Part shown: positions 14,559-21,318 of the stretch, one piece after another
How the letters are laid out: every line of letters begins with the position of its first letter
How positions within the stretch are numbered: position 1 is the first letter of the stretch
Assembly (NCBI GenBank): GCA_048883105.1
Contig: JBHLQY010000037.1
Coordinates: 1-21,318, forward strand
Length of the DNA: 21,318 nucleotides
Source: LW40-45 sp048883105
Lineage (GTDB): Archaea; Asgardarchaeota; Lokiarchaeia; Sigyniarchaeales; SOKP01
Direction: 5' to 3'
Position numbers and translations under genes: made by a program
Notes under the pieces: model-generated
What the model was told of the DNA's origin: nothing
What the model saw: only the letters and a program-made list of their open reading frames with translations
The model's database searches: none

Positions 14559-17234
14559 ATGATGGGTTTAAAACCTAAAACTTTTGACCCTAAAGAAACA
14601 TATCCATTAATTATTGAAAATATCAACGATTTAATTGCAATCATTGAATCTCAGGATTTTTATAGATTTGAATATATTAACGAACCGTTATTTCTGAAAT
14701 CATTAGGGTATAAAAGCAAAGATTTAATTGAACAATCGATATTGGATTTTATGCATCCAGATGATTCTAATAAATTTCTTTCCATATTTAAGAAAAATGT
14801 TGACATTGAAGCTGTTTACGAAGAATTGAGAATTAAAAACATAAACGGTGAATTTAAGTGGTTTGAGTTCAAAATAAAACCATTCAGAGATGATAATCAA
14901 CAGAAGAAATTGCTTTTAATTTTAAAAGATCTCTCCAAATACAAGAATTTGGAAAGTTCTGAAGAAACTTATAGAATAATTTCAGAACACGCAAACGATT
15001 TGATTGCCGTTTTTAACGAGAAATTGAGGTTTGAATTTATTAACGAAGAAGTTCACAAAAGACTATTAGGATATTCAAAAAAGGATTTAATGGGTAAGTC
15101 ATTTTTAAAATTTATCCATCCTGACAATGTAAACGAGATAGCAAATCTTATAAAAGAGCGTTTAAAATATGGCGAAGGAAAGGCAGAATTAAGATATAAA
15201 AAGAAAGATGGGACTTATATTTGGATAGAAGTTAGAGGTAGAGCCTTTAGAGATAAGGAAGGATTAGTAAAAGGTCTTACTATTTCAAGAGAAATAACCG
15301 ATAGAATGGTTGCTAAACAAAAATTAAAAGAATCCGAAGAAAAATTTAGGACGATTTTTAAATCTATACCTGATTTATTTTTCTTACTTAGGGAAGATAC
15401 AACAATTTTGGATTATAGTGGTAAGGAGGAAGATTTTTATATACCTCCCGAAGAGTTTATGGGTAAGAAAATGATGAATATCTTACCTCCTGAATTAGGT
15501 AGATTAAGTTTAGAATGTGTTGAAAAAACAATTGAGATGAGAGAAGCACAACTTTTAGAATATAATCTATCTTTGATGAATGAAATCCGTCATTTTGAGG
15601 CTAGATTTCTTTACTTTTCAGAAGATAATGTCGCAGTATTTATAAGAGATATTACAGAACGTAAAAATGCCGAGCAAAAATTAAAAGAATCTGAAAAGAA
15701 TTTTAGAAGGATTACGGAGTATTCATTGATGGGAATATTGGAATATGATTTTAGAAGTAAAAAGATTAAGTATACTAACCCTAAGTTATTAAATATTCTT
15801 GGCTACGAGAAAGAAAAAACTTTAGATAAAATAATTTTTGAAAAGAGGATTCATCCCGAAGATATTAAAAAGTTTTATAAAGCAACTGAGACCGAAGTTG
15901 AATTTAGACTATATGATAAAAATGGAAATCTAAAATGGGTAAAAGGCAATAGATTGAATCAATACAACGAAAAAGGAGAATTAATAGGTTTTGTAATGTG
16001 GATGGATGATATCACAGAGAAAAAGATGTATGAGAGGCTTATTTACGAATTAAATGTAAATTTTTTGAATTTCACAACAGATGTCCAAAACAATATTGAA
16101 ATGTTACTTGAAACATGTTGCAAATTATTAAATGCAGAGGTTGTATTATATTGTTATCGACAAATACAAAATGGAATTGAAAAATACCAATTAATGTCAA
16201 GTGATAAAGAGAGTTTAATTTTAGATCCTGAAGAATTTAAAAATAATTTCATTATTAGCGAATTGTTTCAAGCAGATCACGACTATACTCAAACATTTAT
16301 TAATATAAATGAAACTAACTACGCTATGACTGATCGATATATTAAAGAGAAAAGAACAAAAGGGTGTTTTGGTAAATTAATTAAGGCGCAAGAAGAAGGA
16401 TATAATAGTGGGATATGTGTTTTTCATCGAGAAAATCCATATCTAGACCACCAAGATGTATTAGTTCTATTTTTAATATCCGATGCAATTGAGATAGAAC
16501 AGCGAAGATGGCAAGTACAACAATATTTAGAGGAACAAAATAAGCTTAAGACGGAGTTATTATCTAGAACCTCGCATGAACTAAAGACACCTCTTATCTC
16601 AATTAAAGGCTTTACCGATCTCTTACTCACACTCCACTCTTCCAAATTAGATACAGATATGATTTCAATTATAGAAGATATAAAGGAAGGAGGCAGGCGT
16701 TTGGAAGAAAATATTAATGCGCTTCTTGAAAGTTCTAGATTAGAACAAGGACTTCTTGAGTTAAATAAATCAACTGAAGATTTAACTTTTCTAATCAAAT
16801 TTGTTTTGCGAGATTTGCGGGGAATGTTGGAACTTAGAAATCAGAAAATCATATTAAATATTCACGAATATTTAACAGCTTCGTTCGATAAAGAGAGAAT
16901 GTATGAAGTAGTTTCAAACTTATTAACCAACGCCATTAAATACACTCCTCCTGGTGGAGAAATAACGATTAAATCTGAAATAAAAGAAAAATTCTACATA
17001 ATATGTGTAGAAGATAACGGAATTGGATTCACAGAAGAGGAGAAAAGCAAATTATTTAAACAATTTGGTAAAATTGAAAGATATGGTGAGGGTTGGGATA
17101 TTGATATACAAGGATCTGGACTTGGATTATATATTTCTAAAAAAATTGTGGAATTGCATGGTGGAAAAATTTGGGCAGAATCTGAAGGGAAGAATAAAGG
17201 CAGCAGATTTTACTTTTCTCTTCCAATAATTTAA
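14559..17234 (+). CDS. Soluble multi-PAS sensor histidine kinase
   Basis: The protein of about 891 residues has no membrane helices and is presumably cytosolic. Tandem PAS domains occupy roughly 15-130, 140-255, 260-370 and 380-495, each ending in a DITERK/REITDR-type linker. A GAF-like region follows (about 505-650). Next is a HisKA domain with the phosphoacceptor His about residue 673 (SRTSHELKTPLISI), then an HATPase domain with N box (NLLTNAIKYTPPGG), G1 (VEDNGIGF) and G2 (GSGLGLYISKKIVELHGG). No receiver or effector domain is attached and no response regulator gene is adjacent. I favour the ATG at 14559, preceded by GGTGGAAGAG; a GTG at 14544 within that motif would add five residues. 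A T7 run follows the stop. The signal sensed is unknown. Confidence 0.92.
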   Translation: MMGLKPKTFDPKETYPLIIENINDLIAIIESQDFYRFEYINEPLFLKSLGYKSKDLIEQSILDFMHPDDSNKFLSIFKKNVDIEAVYEELRIKNINGEFKWFEFKIKPFRDDNQQKKLLLILKDLSKYKNLESSEETYRIISEHANDLIAVFNEKLRFEFINEEVHKRLLGYSKKDLMGKSFLKFIHPDNVNEIANLIKERLKYGEGKAELRYKKKDGTYIWIEVRGRAFRDKEGLVKGLTISREITDRMVAKQKLKESEEKFRTIFKSIPDLFFLLREDTTILDYSGKEEDFYIPPEEFMGKKMMNILPPELGRLSLECVEKTIEMREAQLLEYNLSLMNEIRHFEARFLYFSEDNVAVFIRDITERKNAEQKLKESEKNFRRITEYSLMGILEYDFRSKKIKYTNPKLLNILGYEKEKTLDKIIFEKRIHPEDIKKFYKATETEVEFRLYDKNGNLKWVKGNRLNQYNEKGELIGFVMWMDDITEKKMYERLIYELNVNFLNFTTDVQNNIEMLLETCCKLLNAEVVLYCYRQIQNGIEKYQLMSSDKESLILDPEEFKNNFIISELFQADHDYTQTFININETNYAMTDRYIKEKRTKGCFGKLIKAQEEGYNSGICVFHRENPYLDHQDVLVLFLISDAIEIEQRRWQVQQYLEEQNKLKTELLSRTSHELKTPLISIKGFTDLLLTLHSSKLDTDMISIIEDIKEGGRRLEENINALLESSRLEQGLLELNKSTEDLTFLIKFVLRDLRGMLELRNQKIILNIHEYLTASFDKERMYEVVSNLLTNAIKYTPPGGEITIKSEIKEKFYIICVEDNGIGFTEEEKSKLFKQFGKIERYGEGWDIDIQGSGLGLYISKKIVELHGGKIWAESEGKNKGSRFYFSLPII

Positions 17235-17239
17235 AAATA

Positions 17240-17246
17240 TTTTTTT
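17240..17246 (+). terminator. T7 run after the histidine kinase
   Basis: Seven T directly follow the kinase stop codon, a plausible archaeal termination signal. The AT-rich TTTAAAAATAT just before it lies about 25 bases upstream of the next ATG and may act as that gene's TATA box. Confidence 0.35.
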
Positions 17247-17257
17247 GTCTTTAAAAG

Positions 17258-18307
17258 ATGGAAAAGAGAGCCATATCATGTAGAATGGTAAAGCAAGGGT
17301 ACTCTAAAGGTGCGTGTGAAGTCTCTTTAAAAAATGGTTCTACAAACTCAGCATGTATCTCTACATTGAAATATGAGAATGGCCAATTTTATCGAGTTAT
17401 TAAATCAATGCATTTATCAAGACCAGAAGATTATTTTTCGATCTATCAATCAGGGTGTAATCATAATTGTTTGAAATGTCATTCATGGGAATTTTCCAAA
17501 AATTTTAATGGTGAATGGTATTCTACAGATGAAATTGCTGAACTTTGTAAGCAATACGAGAAAAAAGTTACTATTTTTGAACCAAGAGAACGAGCATTAA
17601 TGTATTACGCCACTGATTTGTGCAAACATTGCGGATCATGTATGTATTTCAATAAGAGAAGTCCTTTATGCCCAAATAAAGTCTCAAGAGATGAAATAGT
17701 ATTAAGTCCCCAAGGTTGGGGACCCGCAAGAAATATCGTTGCGTTTACTGGGGGTGATATTGCATGCCAAGCAAAATTTTATGCGGAAGTAACGCAAAAA
17801 ATAAAAAAAAGATGCGATAATATGTGGGTTTTATTAGAGTCTAATGGTTATGGTTTAACTCCAAAAAATTTAGATCTCTTTCAAAAAGCTGGTTTAGACT
17901 CATATTGGTTAGATATTAAAGCCTTTGATGCTGATATTTACAAAAAATTATGCGGAACTCCGAATAAAACTGTATTAAATTCTCCAAAAGAGATCTTAAG
18001 AAGAAATTTTGTTTTAGAAATTTTAACAGTTTACATTCCGAATCTAGTAGAAATTGATCAGTTTGAGAAGATTGCTGAATTAATTGTAGAATTAGATGAG
18101 ACTCTTCCTTTTCATATATTAGCGTTCTTCCCGCAATATAAATTGAAAGATTATCGATCCCCAAATTTATCAGAAATTTTAGAAACTTATAAATCGGTAA
18201 AAAAAATCGGTTTAAAAAACGTCAGGATTGGCAATATTGGAGTTTTTGCCAGCACTGCTGATGAAATGAAGGAATTAATAAGAAGTGTTGGAATAAAAGC
18301 ACTTTGA
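17258..18307 (+). CDS. Radical SAM enzyme related to glycyl-radical-enzyme activases (PflA-like), with an auxiliary Fe-S insert
   Basis: The 349-residue protein has the radical SAM motif CNHNCLKC (C67, C71, C74). It also has a GGE-like TGGDI (164-168), a WVLLESNGYGL strand and a DSYWLDIKAFDADIYKKLCG block, all as in activating enzymes for pyruvate formate-lyase-type glycyl radical enzymes. Between the radical SAM motif and TGGDI lies an inserted Cys cluster (C122, C125, C128, C138), consistent with one ferredoxin-type [4Fe-4S] cluster. Glycyl-radical activases often have two such clusters. The first 60 residues form an unusual N-terminal extension with extra cysteines (C8, C20, C33). No glycyl radical enzyme gene is adjacent, so the substrate is unknown. 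It starts 24 bases after the kinase stop. Confidence 0.82.
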   Translation: MEKRAISCRMVKQGYSKGACEVSLKNGSTNSACISTLKYENGQFYRVIKSMHLSRPEDYFSIYQSGCNHNCLKCHSWEFSKNFNGEWYSTDEIAELCKQYEKKVTIFEPRERALMYYATDLCKHCGSCMYFNKRSPLCPNKVSRDEIVLSPQGWGPARNIVAFTGGDIACQAKFYAEVTQKIKKRCDNMWVLLESNGYGLTPKNLDLFQKAGLDSYWLDIKAFDADIYKKLCGTPNKTVLNSPKEILRRNFVLEILTVYIPNLVEIDQFEKIAELIVELDETLPFHILAFFPQYKLKDYRSPNLSEILETYKSVKKIGLKNVRIGNIGVFASTADEMKELIRSVGIKAL

Positions 18308-18405
18308 AATTAAATATTTCATACTCGTTAAATTGAAGAACTGAACTCCTATATTTTTATATGGAAGGCAAATTTTTTATAAAATAGGTGATAAAAGTTA
18401 ACGAT

Positions 18406-18630
18406 ATGAACGAAAAAAATTTTGAAGAGCTTGACATTGTTAAAAAGTATTTTTCAAGAATTTTTACAGTTTTAGACGCAAAAATTCGAGAAAGATTGAA
18501 GAATTTAAATGTTTCTGAAGAAAAAAAAAAAATATTATTAAAAGAATTAGCTTTTCTGAACGAGGAAAAGCAAACTGAATATCTTGATGAGTTGTTTATT
18601 ATTTGGAATAAGATTTTTGAGAAAGTTTAA
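18406..18630 (+). CDS. Small helical protein of unknown function
   Basis: The 74-residue, highly charged protein is not recognised. Its sequence (MNEKNFEELDIVKKYFSRIF, later LDELFIIWNKIFEKV) looks entirely alpha-helical, with amphipathic heptad-like spacing of Leu/Ile/Phe, which would suit a small partner or dimer. There are no cysteines or metal motifs. I prefer the ATG at 18406, which has an AGGTGAT at 18386-18392 upstream, over the GTG at 18388 inside that motif. It stands alone, about 100 bases after the radical SAM gene and 360 bases before hdrC. It is probably a real gene but the evidence is modest. Confidence 0.5.
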   Translation: MNEKNFEELDIVKKYFSRIFTVLDAKIRERLKNLNVSEEKKKILLKELAFLNEEKQTEYLDELFIIWNKIFEKV

Positions 18631-18991
18631 ATTCTCATTTTAAATTCAGCCATAACTATTCAATCAAATTATTCTATTTTATATTTATAAACATAATGTT
18701 AATTACTAAATATACAGAATTTGGGAAATTCCAATAAGTTAATTAAAAGTTTCGAAAAAAGAATTATGATTAAACCTTGAGATATTGGGCTTGATATCAC
18801 TTTTAAATTAGGGAAATTTTAGAAATAAACGTATTGAACGTATTAGTTATTAATATTCATAACAAGTTTTTTATTAAAAAATACTTTTAACAATATAAGA
18901 TTATCATTTAGATTGTTTAATCAAATAAATTATAATAAAAGATTCCTCTTTATTGAAAACTTATAAAATATAAAAGAAATTTAATTGAATT
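18631..18991. other. AT-rich intergenic region upstream of hdrC
   Basis: No open frame of note and no stable long hairpin is visible. It holds a short direct repeat of ACGTATT (around 18828-18842) and the hdrC TATA box at its right end. Its length may allow regulatory sites that I cannot identify. Confidence 0.5.
18961..18970 (+). promoter_or_regulatory. TATA box for the hdrCB operon (leaderless start)
   Basis: TTATAAAATA is centred about 27 bases upstream of the hdrC ATG, predicting a transcript that begins at the start codon. There is no Shine-Dalgarno sequence. Confidence 0.55.
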
Positions 18992-19615
18992 ATGAGTGAG
19001 AATATAGAAAAATACATTAAACGTAAAGTACATAAAGGTTCAAGTACAAAAATTGCCCAAAAATTTGTTGAGGCTGGATTAGAAAAAATTAGATCCTGTA
19101 TAAATTGTGGAACATGCACTGGCTCTTGTCCTTCAGGCAGAAGAACAGCATATCGCACACGATCCGCAATTAGAAAAGCTTTAACGGGAGATGAAAGTGT
19201 ATTGAAAGATATCGATATCTGGATGTGTAGCACATGTTATTATTGCTATGAAAGATGCCCAAGGGACATCCCTGTAACCGATATGATTATCAAGCTTAGA
19301 AATATTGCTGTTGAAGAGGGATATATTTTAGATTCTCATTTTGGACTTGCTAACAATATATTTTACGCTACAGGACACGGAGTACCCGCAAATGCAGAAA
19401 ATCAGAAGCAATGGAGAGATTTACGAGAATCTTATGGACTTCCCCCCTTGCCACCCACAGTTCATTCTTATCCAAAGGCTGTTGAAGAATGTCAATTTTT
19501 AATGAAAGAAGTTGGTTTTAGAGATTTATTAGACAATGCTGCTAAATTAAAAGCTCAAAGAAAAGCTGAAGCTGAAAAAAAAGCTAAAGAAGAAACCGAG
19601 GAGGAGAAAAAATAA
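18992..19615 (+). CDS. hdrC: Heterodisulfide reductase subunit C (HdrC-like)
   Basis: HdrC is the small ferredoxin-like subunit that passes electrons between HdrA and HdrB in the heterodisulfide reductase complex. The 207-residue protein has two [4Fe-4S] motifs: C36, C39, C42, C46 (SCINCGTCTGSCPSGRR) and C79, C82, C85, C89 (CSTCYYCYERCPRDIPV). FYATGHGVPANAENQKQWR and YGLPPLPPTVHSYP blocks typical of HdrC follow. The last 20 or so residues form a Lys/Glu/Ala-rich tail that looks like an added helix. Its stop overlaps the start of hdrB by one base (TAATG). HdrA is not in the window. In a non-methanogenic archaeon the disulfide substrate may differ from CoM-S-S-CoB. Confidence 0.93.
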   Translation: MSENIEKYIKRKVHKGSSTKIAQKFVEAGLEKIRSCINCGTCTGSCPSGRRTAYRTRSAIRKALTGDESVLKDIDIWMCSTCYYCYERCPRDIPVTDMIIKLRNIAVEEGYILDSHFGLANNIFYATGHGVPANAENQKQWRDLRESYGLPPLPPTVHSYPKAVEECQFLMKEVGFRDLLDNAAKLKAQRKAEAEKKAKEETEEEKK

Positions 19616-20600
19616 TGAGTAGATATTCAGAATATAAATGGAGATATGGATTCTTTTTGGGCTGTGTAAACTAGACATCAAATCGATTCTAGACATAATT
19701 CCAAATAGATATCCTATGATTGAAAGAAGTATTAGAGATGTTTTTGATGAGCTAGGGGCAGAAATATTAGATATGCCTGGTGCATCATGTTGTCCTGCAC
19801 CTGGAGTGTTTCGCGCATTTCATATACCTACATGGTTAGTTATTGCTGCTCGAAATATTTCTATTGCTGAAGAACTTGGTGTCAGCCCGATAACAGGATG
19901 CAATGGATGCTACGGGACTCTCAGAGATGCATGGTATGATTTAGAACATGATCCAGAAGAGAAAAAGCATATAAATGAACTTCTTGCAAAAGTAGGGCGT
20001 GAATATAAAGGAACTTTCGAACCTAAACATGTTGTTCAAGCCCTTTATTTAGATATGGGACTCGATTACTTGAAGGATCATATAAAATATAAATTTAAAG
20101 ATCTAAAAGTTGCGGTTCATTATGGTTGCCATATTGTTAAACCTAGCGATAAACGTCCTTGGAATGGAGAATATGAAATGCCTGAATTTCTTGATGAGAT
20201 TGTTGAATTAACAGGCGCAAAAAGTGTTCCATATAAAGATAAATTTATGTGTTGTGGTGCAGGCGGAGCTGTAAGAACTGCTGTAAAAGAAGTTGCTGCT
20301 GATTTTACTCGCGAAAAACTAGTTAATATGCGGGATGCAGGAGCTGATATTATCATAAATTGCTGCCCATTCTGCCATCTACAGCTCGATCTTGGTCAAT
20401 TGGAAGTTAACAATTTTTATAAGGACATCATTGGGGAGCCTTTTAAGATACCTGTTATTTATATTACACAATTATTAGGTGTTTCAATGGGTATTGACCC
20501 CAACAGGCTCGGATTATTAAAAAATCACGATCTAAAAGGTGTTTCACCATTTACTCCCATTAAGCCATTTTTAGATGTAGTTAAAGAGCAATTAATCTAA
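19615..20600 (+). CDS. hdrB: Heterodisulfide reductase subunit B (HdrB-like), reading frame interrupted by a 29-nt candidate intron
   Basis: HdrB carries two non-cubane [4Fe-4S] clusters where the disulfide is reduced. Translation from the ATG at 19615 gives MSRYSEYKWRYGFFLGCVN and then TAG at 19672. The rest of the protein, from IPNRYPMIERS to 20600, is in the -1 frame. Removing 29 bases gives an intact protein of 318 residues. Its first CCG motif is C17, C49/C50, C86, C89 and its second is C162, C203/C204, C240 or C241, C244. The spacing of the first set (31 residues from C17 to the CC pair) is the canonical one. Without removal, the longest frame starts at an ATG at 19638 and reads FGLCKLDIK, moving the first Cys away from its normal position. 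The TAATG overlap with hdrC supports the 19615 start. The alternatives are a disabling mutation, an assembly error, frameshifting or ribosomal bypass. Confidence 0.85.
19670..19698 (+). other. Candidate 29-nt BHB intron in hdrB
   Basis: The pre-mRNA can form a central 4-bp helix, GTGT (19664-19667) with ACAT (19693-19696). It is flanked by a 3-nt bulge AAA (19668-19670) on the 5' side and a 3-nt bulge AAT (19697-19699) on the 3' side. The intron closes as a hairpin (CTAGA 19671-19675 with TCTAG 19688-19692, plus ATC/GAT). An exon helix TTTGGG (19656-19661) with TCCAAA (19700-19705) lies outside. Cutting after the second base of each bulge, the rule for archaeal splicing endonuclease, removes 19670-19698. 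The joined codons read GGC TGT GTA ATT CCA. The one departure from a textbook motif is two unpaired bases (CT, 19662-19663) between the exon helix and the central helix. One of the four central pairs is G-U. Confidence 0.6.
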
Positions 20601-20607
20601 TTTTTTT
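20601..20607 (+). terminator. T7 terminator of the hdrCB operon
   Basis: Seven T begin at the hdrB stop codon. A second run of nine T at 20716-20724 lies just before the convergent polyferredoxin stop and could act as a backup. Confidence 0.4.
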
Positions 20608-20727
20608 AATTTCTTTCTTGTATAGATCCAAGAAAATATTGCAATTAGAATTTTCTTACTTTATTTTTTAGAGAAATTCATTCTTTTGACTTAGAATAAA
20701 CAATAGCTTGTCTCATTTTTTTTTACT

Positions 20728-21150
20728 TTAATCATTAGCTATAGTGGGGATAATAGCATTACATGGACAATCCTTAAAACACTTTAAACAATTTTTACAT
20801 GAATTCATAGTATTTTTGTTAAAAACAATCATTTCTTCATTATTATCCTTATTAGTATGAAGAGAAAATAAATTATGAAAACAAAATCCATCTTTTAAAC
20901 ATTTTTTGCAGAGAGTGCATTTGTCCTTATCAATTTCAAAATCTACTAACTCCCCCTCTTCTAATGAAATTACTTCGATGGCATTATATTCACATATATC
21001 TACACATTTAAGACAACCTTTACACTTGTTATAATCCACATATCTCAAAGAATTTTTAAAAAAAATTGCTTTTGTGGGACAAGAATAGGTACACTTTTGA
21101 CATCGAATACAAAATGCTTTATTTACACTTATAGGAAATAATTTTTCCAT
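20728..21150 (-). CDS. Polyferredoxin with four [4Fe-4S] motifs
   Basis: The 140-residue soluble protein is composed almost wholly of ferredoxin repeats. The Cys sets are C14/17/20/24 (CIRCQKCTYSCPTKAI), C43/46/49/53 (CKGCLKCVDICEYNAI), C78/81/84/90 (CTLCKKCLKDGFC, wider last gap) and C118/121/124/128 (CKNCLKCFKDCPCNAI, with an extra C130). It could therefore carry four clusters and act as an electron wire, as MvhB- or EhbK-type polyferredoxins do for hydrogenases and Hdr complexes. It lacks an enzyme domain. It is convergent with hdrCB. A TATA box at 21170-21179 (minus strand) predicts a leaderless start, and a perfect palindrome lies 10 bases upstream of that box. The partner enzyme is not known. 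Confidence 0.88.
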   Translation of the reverse strand: MEKLFPISVNKAFCIRCQKCTYSCPTKAIFFKNSLRYVDYNKCKGCLKCVDICEYNAIEVISLEEGELVDFEIDKDKCTLCKKCLKDGFCFHNLFSLHTNKDNNEEMIVFNKNTMNSCKNCLKCFKDCPCNAIIPTIAND

Positions 21151-21169
21151 TTCTATATTAATTAAATAA

Positions 21170-21179
21170 TTATAAAAAT
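21170..21179 (-). promoter_or_regulatory. TATA box for the polyferredoxin gene
   Basis: The minus strand reads TTTTTATAAT centred about 25 bases upstream of the ATG at 21150, fitting a leaderless transcript. The operator at 21189-21204 sits just upstream of it. Confidence 0.45.
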
Positions 21180-21188
21180 TTAAAAATT

Positions 21189-21204
21189 ATGAATAATTAT
21201 TCAT
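21189..21204. promoter_or_regulatory. Perfect 16-bp palindromic operator, second exact copy of TGAATAATTATTCA
   Basis: ATGAATAATTATTCAT is a perfect palindrome that contains the same 14-bp core as 2421-2434. It lies between the divergent polyferredoxin gene and the partial gene at 21240, so one bound regulator could affect both. Confidence 0.6.
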
Positions 21205-21239
21205 TTGTAATAAATCTAAAAAATGTGAGAATATAGTCA

Positions 21240-21318
21240 TTGGATATAGAAGAATTAAGTAAGTTCGGAATCGAAGGTTTTAGGGAGTGGAAACTTATTA
21301 TTGATATTTATACTGAAT
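21240..21318 (+). CDS. Unrecognised protein, N-terminal fragment (partial)
   Basis: An open frame runs off the right edge. It begins MDIEELSKFGIEGFREWKL and continues for 26 codons. TTG at 21240 is the only sensible start, because a TAG stands at 21234-21236 in the same frame. Nothing in this short, mixed charged/hydrophobic helix identifies a family. It is divergent from the polyferredoxin gene and shares the upstream palindrome, so it may belong to the same regulon. Confidence 0.45.
   Translation, partial: MDIEELSKFGIEGFREWKLIIDIYTE

Noticed and set aside
19682..19693. Adjacent ATCGAT and TCTAGA, resembling cloning-site sequence and hinting at an artefact
   Set aside because: The flanking fold and exact frame repair are better explained by an intron, and such 6-mers arise readily in AT-rich DNA; raw reads should still be checked.
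19638..20600. HdrB starting at the internal ATG 19638 as the whole gene
   Set aside because: It discards the conserved FFLGC segment encoded in the upstream frame and shifts the first cluster cysteine to 40 residues from the CC pair, beyond the usual spacing; the TAATG junction with hdrC also favours 19615.
1..21318. CRISPR arrays, tRNA genes, rRNA genes and insertion sequences
   Set aside because: I looked for regular repeats, T-arm motifs and transposase motifs on both strands and found none that hold up.

Overview
The window is AT-rich archaeal DNA. TATA boxes lie about 25-30 bases upstream of several start codons, suggesting leaderless transcripts, and runs of T follow several genes. The gene content is that of an anaerobic archaeon using H2/CO2-type chemistry: hydrogenase maturation genes (hypD, hypE, hypF), a formylmethanofuran dehydrogenase A-type subunit, heterodisulfide reductase HdrC/HdrB, a polyferredoxin, and a soluble multi-PAS histidine kinase. 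Together with the low GC this suggests an Asgard archaeon (Promethearchaeota, Lokiarchaeia-like). That placement is an inference; no rRNA or other phylogenetic marker is present.

Layout. 1-2341: a metal/Fe-S island with the end of an Mrp/NBP35 ATPase, an IscU/NifU scaffold and a ZIP metal transporter on +, then a DtxR-family regulator and a Gly-rich DUF5320 protein on -. 2342-2555: a control region with three TGAATAA-type inverted repeats about 60 bp apart. 2549-8092: a hydrogenase maturation block, with a sugar-phosphate-isomerase-like gene, hypE and hypD on - and hypF divergent on +. 8098-8265: a 5'-truncated hisH relic. 8329-10436: a PurF-like enzyme lacking the usual N-terminal nucleophile, then a MobA-like gene. 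10470-11664 (-): a QueT-like ECF substrate-binding subunit and a four-helix membrane protein. 11864-12059: a strong promoter, a structured RNA candidate with a possible pseudoknot, and a T10 terminator. 12245-13960: fwdA-like. 13981-14409 (-): a PEBP/YbhB protein. 14559-18630: PAS histidine kinase, radical SAM activase-like enzyme, small helical protein. 18992-20600: hdrC-hdrB. 20728-21150 (-): polyferredoxin, divergent from a partial gene at the right edge.

The most remarkable observation is in hdrB. Its frame is broken near the 5' end by a 29-nt insert. The surrounding RNA can fold into a bulge-helix-bulge-like motif: a 4-bp central helix with 3-nt bulges placed as the archaeal splicing endonuclease requires. 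Cutting after the second base of each bulge removes exactly 29 nt. This restores the frame and rebuilds the conserved LGCVIPNRYP segment with canonical spacing of the cysteine ligands. It is therefore a candidate BHB intron in a protein-coding gene.

Two other signals stand out. One is the structured RNA at 11893-12059. The other is a shared palindromic operator, TGAATAATTATTCA, next to the TATA boxes of both the DUF5320 gene and the polyferredoxin gene, probably recognised by a metal-responsive regulator such as the DtxR-like protein encoded here.
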